A stretch of 49,650 nt of DNA from Kiritimatiellia bacterium (GTDB lineage: Bacteria > Verrucomicrobiota > Kiritimatiellia > RFP12 > JAAYLN01), in NCBI GenBank assembly GCA_017962605.1, contig JAGCUY010000129.1:1-49650 (forward strand). Direction: 5' to 3'. Under the pieces are notes generated by a model. It saw only the letters and a program-made list of their open reading frames with translations, did no database searches and was not told the DNA's origin. This document shows, piece by piece, positions 47,079 to 49,650 of this stretch. Numbering within the stretch: the stretch's first letter is position 1; every line of letters starts with the position of its first letter. The translations under genes were made by a program, and so were the position numbers.

Positions 47079-49595
47079 TTAAAGCTCGAAAAGATGCAGC
47101 TGGCCGGTGGCGGCGTCGAAGTCGATCTTCTGGCGAGAGCGGCGGGCGAGGGCGGGCTGGCGCGCAGCGTCAAGCTCACCTTCCTCAAGGTTGTGCAGGA
47201 TTTCCCGCGCCCGCGCCACCACCGGAGGCGGCAGTCCAGCAAGGCGCGCGACCTGGATGCCGTAGCTCTTGTCGGCCGCGCCGCGCGCGATGGTGCGCAG
47301 GAAGACGATTGACTCCCCTTGCTCCCGCACCTGCACCGAGTAGTTCTTCACGCCACGCAACTGGAGTTCGAGGTCGGTCAGCTCGTGGTAGTGCGTGGCA
47401 AAGAGGGTCTTGGCCTTGACCGACAGCGCGTTGTGCAGGAACTCCGCCACCGCCCAGGCAATCGAGATGCCGTCGAAGGTCGATGTCCCGCGCCCGATTT
47501 CGTCGAGCACGATCAGCGACCTGGCCGTGGCGCAGTTGAGGATGTTGGCCGTCTCCTGCATCTCGACCATGAAGGTGGAGCGGCCACGCGCAAGGTCGTC
47601 TCCGGCGCCGACACGGGTGAAGACCCTATCCATGACGGGGATCTTCGCCGAGGAGGCCGGAACAAATGACCCGGCATGCGCCATGACGGCGATCATCGCG
47701 ACTTGGCGGATGTAGGTCGATTTGCCGGCCATGTTCGGTCCGGTGATGAGGACTATCTGGTTGTCGGTGCAGTCGAGAAGGGTGTCGTTGGGCACGAAGC
47801 GCTCGGCATCCTGCATGCACTCGATCACGGGGTGGCGGCCAGCGACGATGCGGAGTTCGTCGCCGGAGTGCATCTCTGGGCGGGCGTAGCCCAACGCCAT
47901 TGCGCGGTCGGCGAACGAGGCAAGGAGGTCGAGCTGCGCCACTGCCGCCGCGCTGGCCTGGATGGCGGGCGTTTCGGCGGCGACTTTGTCGCGCACCTCG
48001 CAGAAGATGCGGTATTCGAGGGCCTGCGCCTTCTCCTGCGCGCCGACGATCTTCTCCTCGTATTCCTTCAGTTCGGGTGTGATGAAGCGCTCGGCGTTCA
48101 CAAGGGTCTGGCGCCGCTCGTAGTGCGGCGGCACCAGCGAGAGCTGGCCCTTTGAGACTTCTATGTAGTAGCCGAAGACACTGTTGTGGCGCACCTTCAA
48201 GGTCTTGATGCCGGTGCGCTCCTGCTCGGCGGCTTGGAACTCGGCCAGCCAGGAGTGGCCTTCGTGCGAGAGGCGGCGGAGGTCGTCAAGTTCGGCGCTG
48301 TAGCCGTCGCGGATGATGTCGCCGTCCTTGAGCGTGGCGGATGGCGAGTCGGCGATGGCGCTCCTGATGAGTGCGGCCGTTTCGGGGAGGCATGAGATGG
48401 CGGCACAGAGCGAGCCAATGAGGCCGCCCTCGCAGCTGGCGACGGCCTCACGCACCTTGGGCAGGGCGGCAAGGGAGTCGCCGATAGCGTTGAGATCTCG
48501 GCCGTTGCCCTGGCCCGCACCGATGCGCACGATAAGGCGCTCCAGGTCGCGGACGCCCTTCAGCGCCTCGCGCAGGGCGGAGCAGGCGATTCGATGGCCC
48601 ATCAGCCAGGCTACGGCGTCGTGGCTCTCGACGATTGCCTTCAGCGAGCCGAGCGGCCGCGTCAGGCGCGCCTTCAGCGCACGCGCCCCCATTGGCGTGA
48701 GGGTGGCGTCGAGGATGCCAAGCAAGGTGTTCTCGCGGGGACGCCCCCGCACGGGGAAGAGGTCGAGGTTCTGGCAGGTCGTCTCGTCGAGCACAAGGCA
48801 GTCGCCAGAGGCGGCGAGGCGAATGCCGCGGATGTGGCGGACATCGTGCTTGAGGTCGAGCGCCACATATTTGAGGAGGGCGCCAGCTGCAGAGACGGCC
48901 TCGGGGGCCGCGCCGAGACCGAAACCTTCGAGCGATTGGACGCCGAACTGGCGCGTTAGCTCCTGGGTGGCGGCGTCAAACTGGAAAGTCCAATCATCGA
49001 CTTTCGTGATGGGCGCGGAAAGCCGCTCCAGCGCCTGTGCATAGCCGGAGGAGGCGTCCTCTGAGGCGTCGCGCGGCTCGATGCATTCGGCGGGCGAGTA
49101 GCGCGCAATGGCGTCGGCCAGCGAACGAGCGTCGGCTGCGCGCTCGGCGAGGAAGTCGCCGGTGGAGAGGTCGAGGACGGCGAGGCCCCATGTGCCGCGC
49201 TGCGACTTGAAGACCGAGATGATGAAGTTGTTGGAGGAGGCGTCGAGGATGGCGTCCTCCGTGGCCGTGCCGGGCGTGACGATGCGGACGATTTCACGGC
49301 GGATCGGGCCGCGCGCGGTGGATGGGTCTTCCATCTGCTCGCAGACGGCTATCTTGAGGCCGGCGCGGACGGCCTTGGCGAGGTAGGTGTCGAGTGCGTG
49401 GTAGGGGACTCCGCAGAGCGGTGCGCCGGCGCGGCGAGTCAGGGCGACGCCCAGGATTGGCGCGGCGCGGACGGCGTCGTCGAAGAACATCTCGTAGAAG
49501 TCGCCGAGGCGGTAGAAGAGGATGGTCTCCGCCGGAAGGGATCGGCGGACGGCCATGTATTGCCGCATCATCGGCGTCAGTTCATCGTCGGACAT
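47079..49595 (-). CDS. mutS: DNA mismatch repair protein MutS
   Basis: This 838-residue MutS1 recognises mismatches and recruits MutL. The mismatch-binding wedge is seen in LFYRLGDFYEMFFDDA (Phe-x-Glu). Connector, lever and clamp domains follow. The ATPase has Walker A GPNMAGKSTYIRQ, Walker B IVLDEIGRGTST and the helix-turn-helix tail GLPPPVVARAREIL. Length and domains are normal. The N terminus MSDDELTPMMRQYMAVR fits the family. A heptamer-like array lies 4 nt upstream of the start; no Shine-Dalgarno is present. Confidence 0.96.
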   Translation of the reverse strand: MSDDELTPMMRQYMAVRRSLPAETILFYRLGDFYEMFFDDAVRAAPILGVALTRRAGAPLCGVPYHALDTYLAKAVRAGLKIAVCEQMEDPSTARGPIRREIVRIVTPGTATEDAILDASSNNFIISVFKSQRGTWGLAVLDLSTGDFLAERAADARSLADAIARYSPAECIEPRDASEDASSGYAQALERLSAPITKVDDWTFQFDAATQELTRQFGVQSLEGFGLGAAPEAVSAAGALLKYVALDLKHDVRHIRGIRLAASGDCLVLDETTCQNLDLFPVRGRPRENTLLGILDATLTPMGARALKARLTRPLGSLKAIVESHDAVAWLMGHRIACSALREALKGVRDLERLIVRIGAGQGNGRDLNAIGDSLAALPKVREAVASCEGGLIGSLCAAISCLPETAALIRSAIADSPSATLKDGDIIRDGYSAELDDLRRLSHEGHSWLAEFQAAEQERTGIKTLKVRHNSVFGYYIEVSKGQLSLVPPHYERRQTLVNAERFITPELKEYEEKIVGAQEKAQALEYRIFCEVRDKVAAETPAIQASAAAVAQLDLLASFADRAMALGYARPEMHSGDELRIVAGRHPVIECMQDAERFVPNDTLLDCTDNQIVLITGPNMAGKSTYIRQVAMIAVMAHAGSFVPASSAKIPVMDRVFTRVGAGDDLARGRSTFMVEMQETANILNCATARSLIVLDEIGRGTSTFDGISIAWAVAEFLHNALSVKAKTLFATHYHELTDLELQLRGVKNYSVQVREQGESIVFLRTIARGAADKSYGIQVARLAGLPPPVVARAREILHNLEEGELDAARQPALARRSRQKIDFDAATGQLHLFEL

Positions 49596-49599
49596 TTTA

Positions 49600-49650
49600 G
49601 GGATTAGGGGCTAGGGGTTAGGGTGGATAGGGACTAGGGGCTAGGGGCTA
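49600..49650 (-). repeat. TAGCCCC-type heptamer array upstream of mutS
   Basis: On the coding strand the units are TAGCCCC, TAGTCCC, TAACCCC and TAATCCC, with one 9-nt variant. The array ends 4 nt before the mutS ATG and continues to the window edge. It is a different sequence from GTTCCCC, but has the same period and position. Confidence 0.8.

Overview
The window is GC-rich DNA of a Gram-negative bacterium. A heptose-kinase/heptose-phosphatase pair, a CsgG-type outer-membrane component, RseP, autotransporter-type beta-strand repeats and many secreted glycosidases all point that way. The mix of PVC-like traits suggests a fermentative, glycan-degrading member of the Verrucomicrobiota/Kiritimatiellota. 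These traits are ECF sigma factors with membrane anchors, many secreted hydrolases, pilin-like proteins and abundant short palindromic or heptamer repeats. This placement is inference: no rRNA is present. No tRNA, rRNA, CRISPR array, integrase or transposase was seen.

Region 1 (about 183-20447, + strand) is a surface and secreted cluster. It holds a GH50/agarase-like hydrolase, a GH97-like glycosidase, a sigma factor reading in frame into a secreted pseudo-phosphatase/LamG/beta-strand protein, a GDPD phosphodiesterase, a catalytically intact phosphatase/LamG paralogue, a clan GH-A hydrolase, a second sigma factor reading in frame into a beta-strand protein, and a second clan GH-A hydrolase. 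Many neighbours overlap by ATGA. Region 2 (20462-24443, +) has a CsgG-like protein followed by butyrate kinase and phosphate acetyltransferase (acyl-phosphate fermentation), then a type II/IV pilin-like gene with its own promoter and terminator. Region 3 (24463-36689, +) is housekeeping and envelope: priA, a membrane metallophosphoesterase, a DHH phosphoesterase, gmd-rmd (GDP-deoxyhexose), a phosphoribosyltransferase, rfaE1, a gmhB-like gene fused in frame to rluA, mtaB and pyrF. Region 4 (36686-39597, -) is a purF-like gene and rseP. Region 5 (39696-42044, +) is a membrane protein joined to a linalool dehydratase/isomerase-like domain. Region 6 (42270-49595, -) is ruvC, yebC, a radical SAM gene, xseB, thiamine pyrophosphokinase, a hypothetical membrane protein and mutS.

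Three themes go beyond ordinary annotation. First, two sigma-factor genes run without a stop codon through a membrane anchor and a repeat linker into secreted proteins that have their own Shine-Dalgarno, start codon and signal peptide. Second, several families of palindromic or tandem elements sit inside coding sequences in an open frame, mostly at domain boundaries, including in priA, gmhB, rluA and mtaB. Third, heptamer arrays of the GTTCCCC type lie immediately upstream of start codons or bridge neighbouring coding regions, and several promoters lie so close to the start codon that their transcripts should be leaderless or nearly so.
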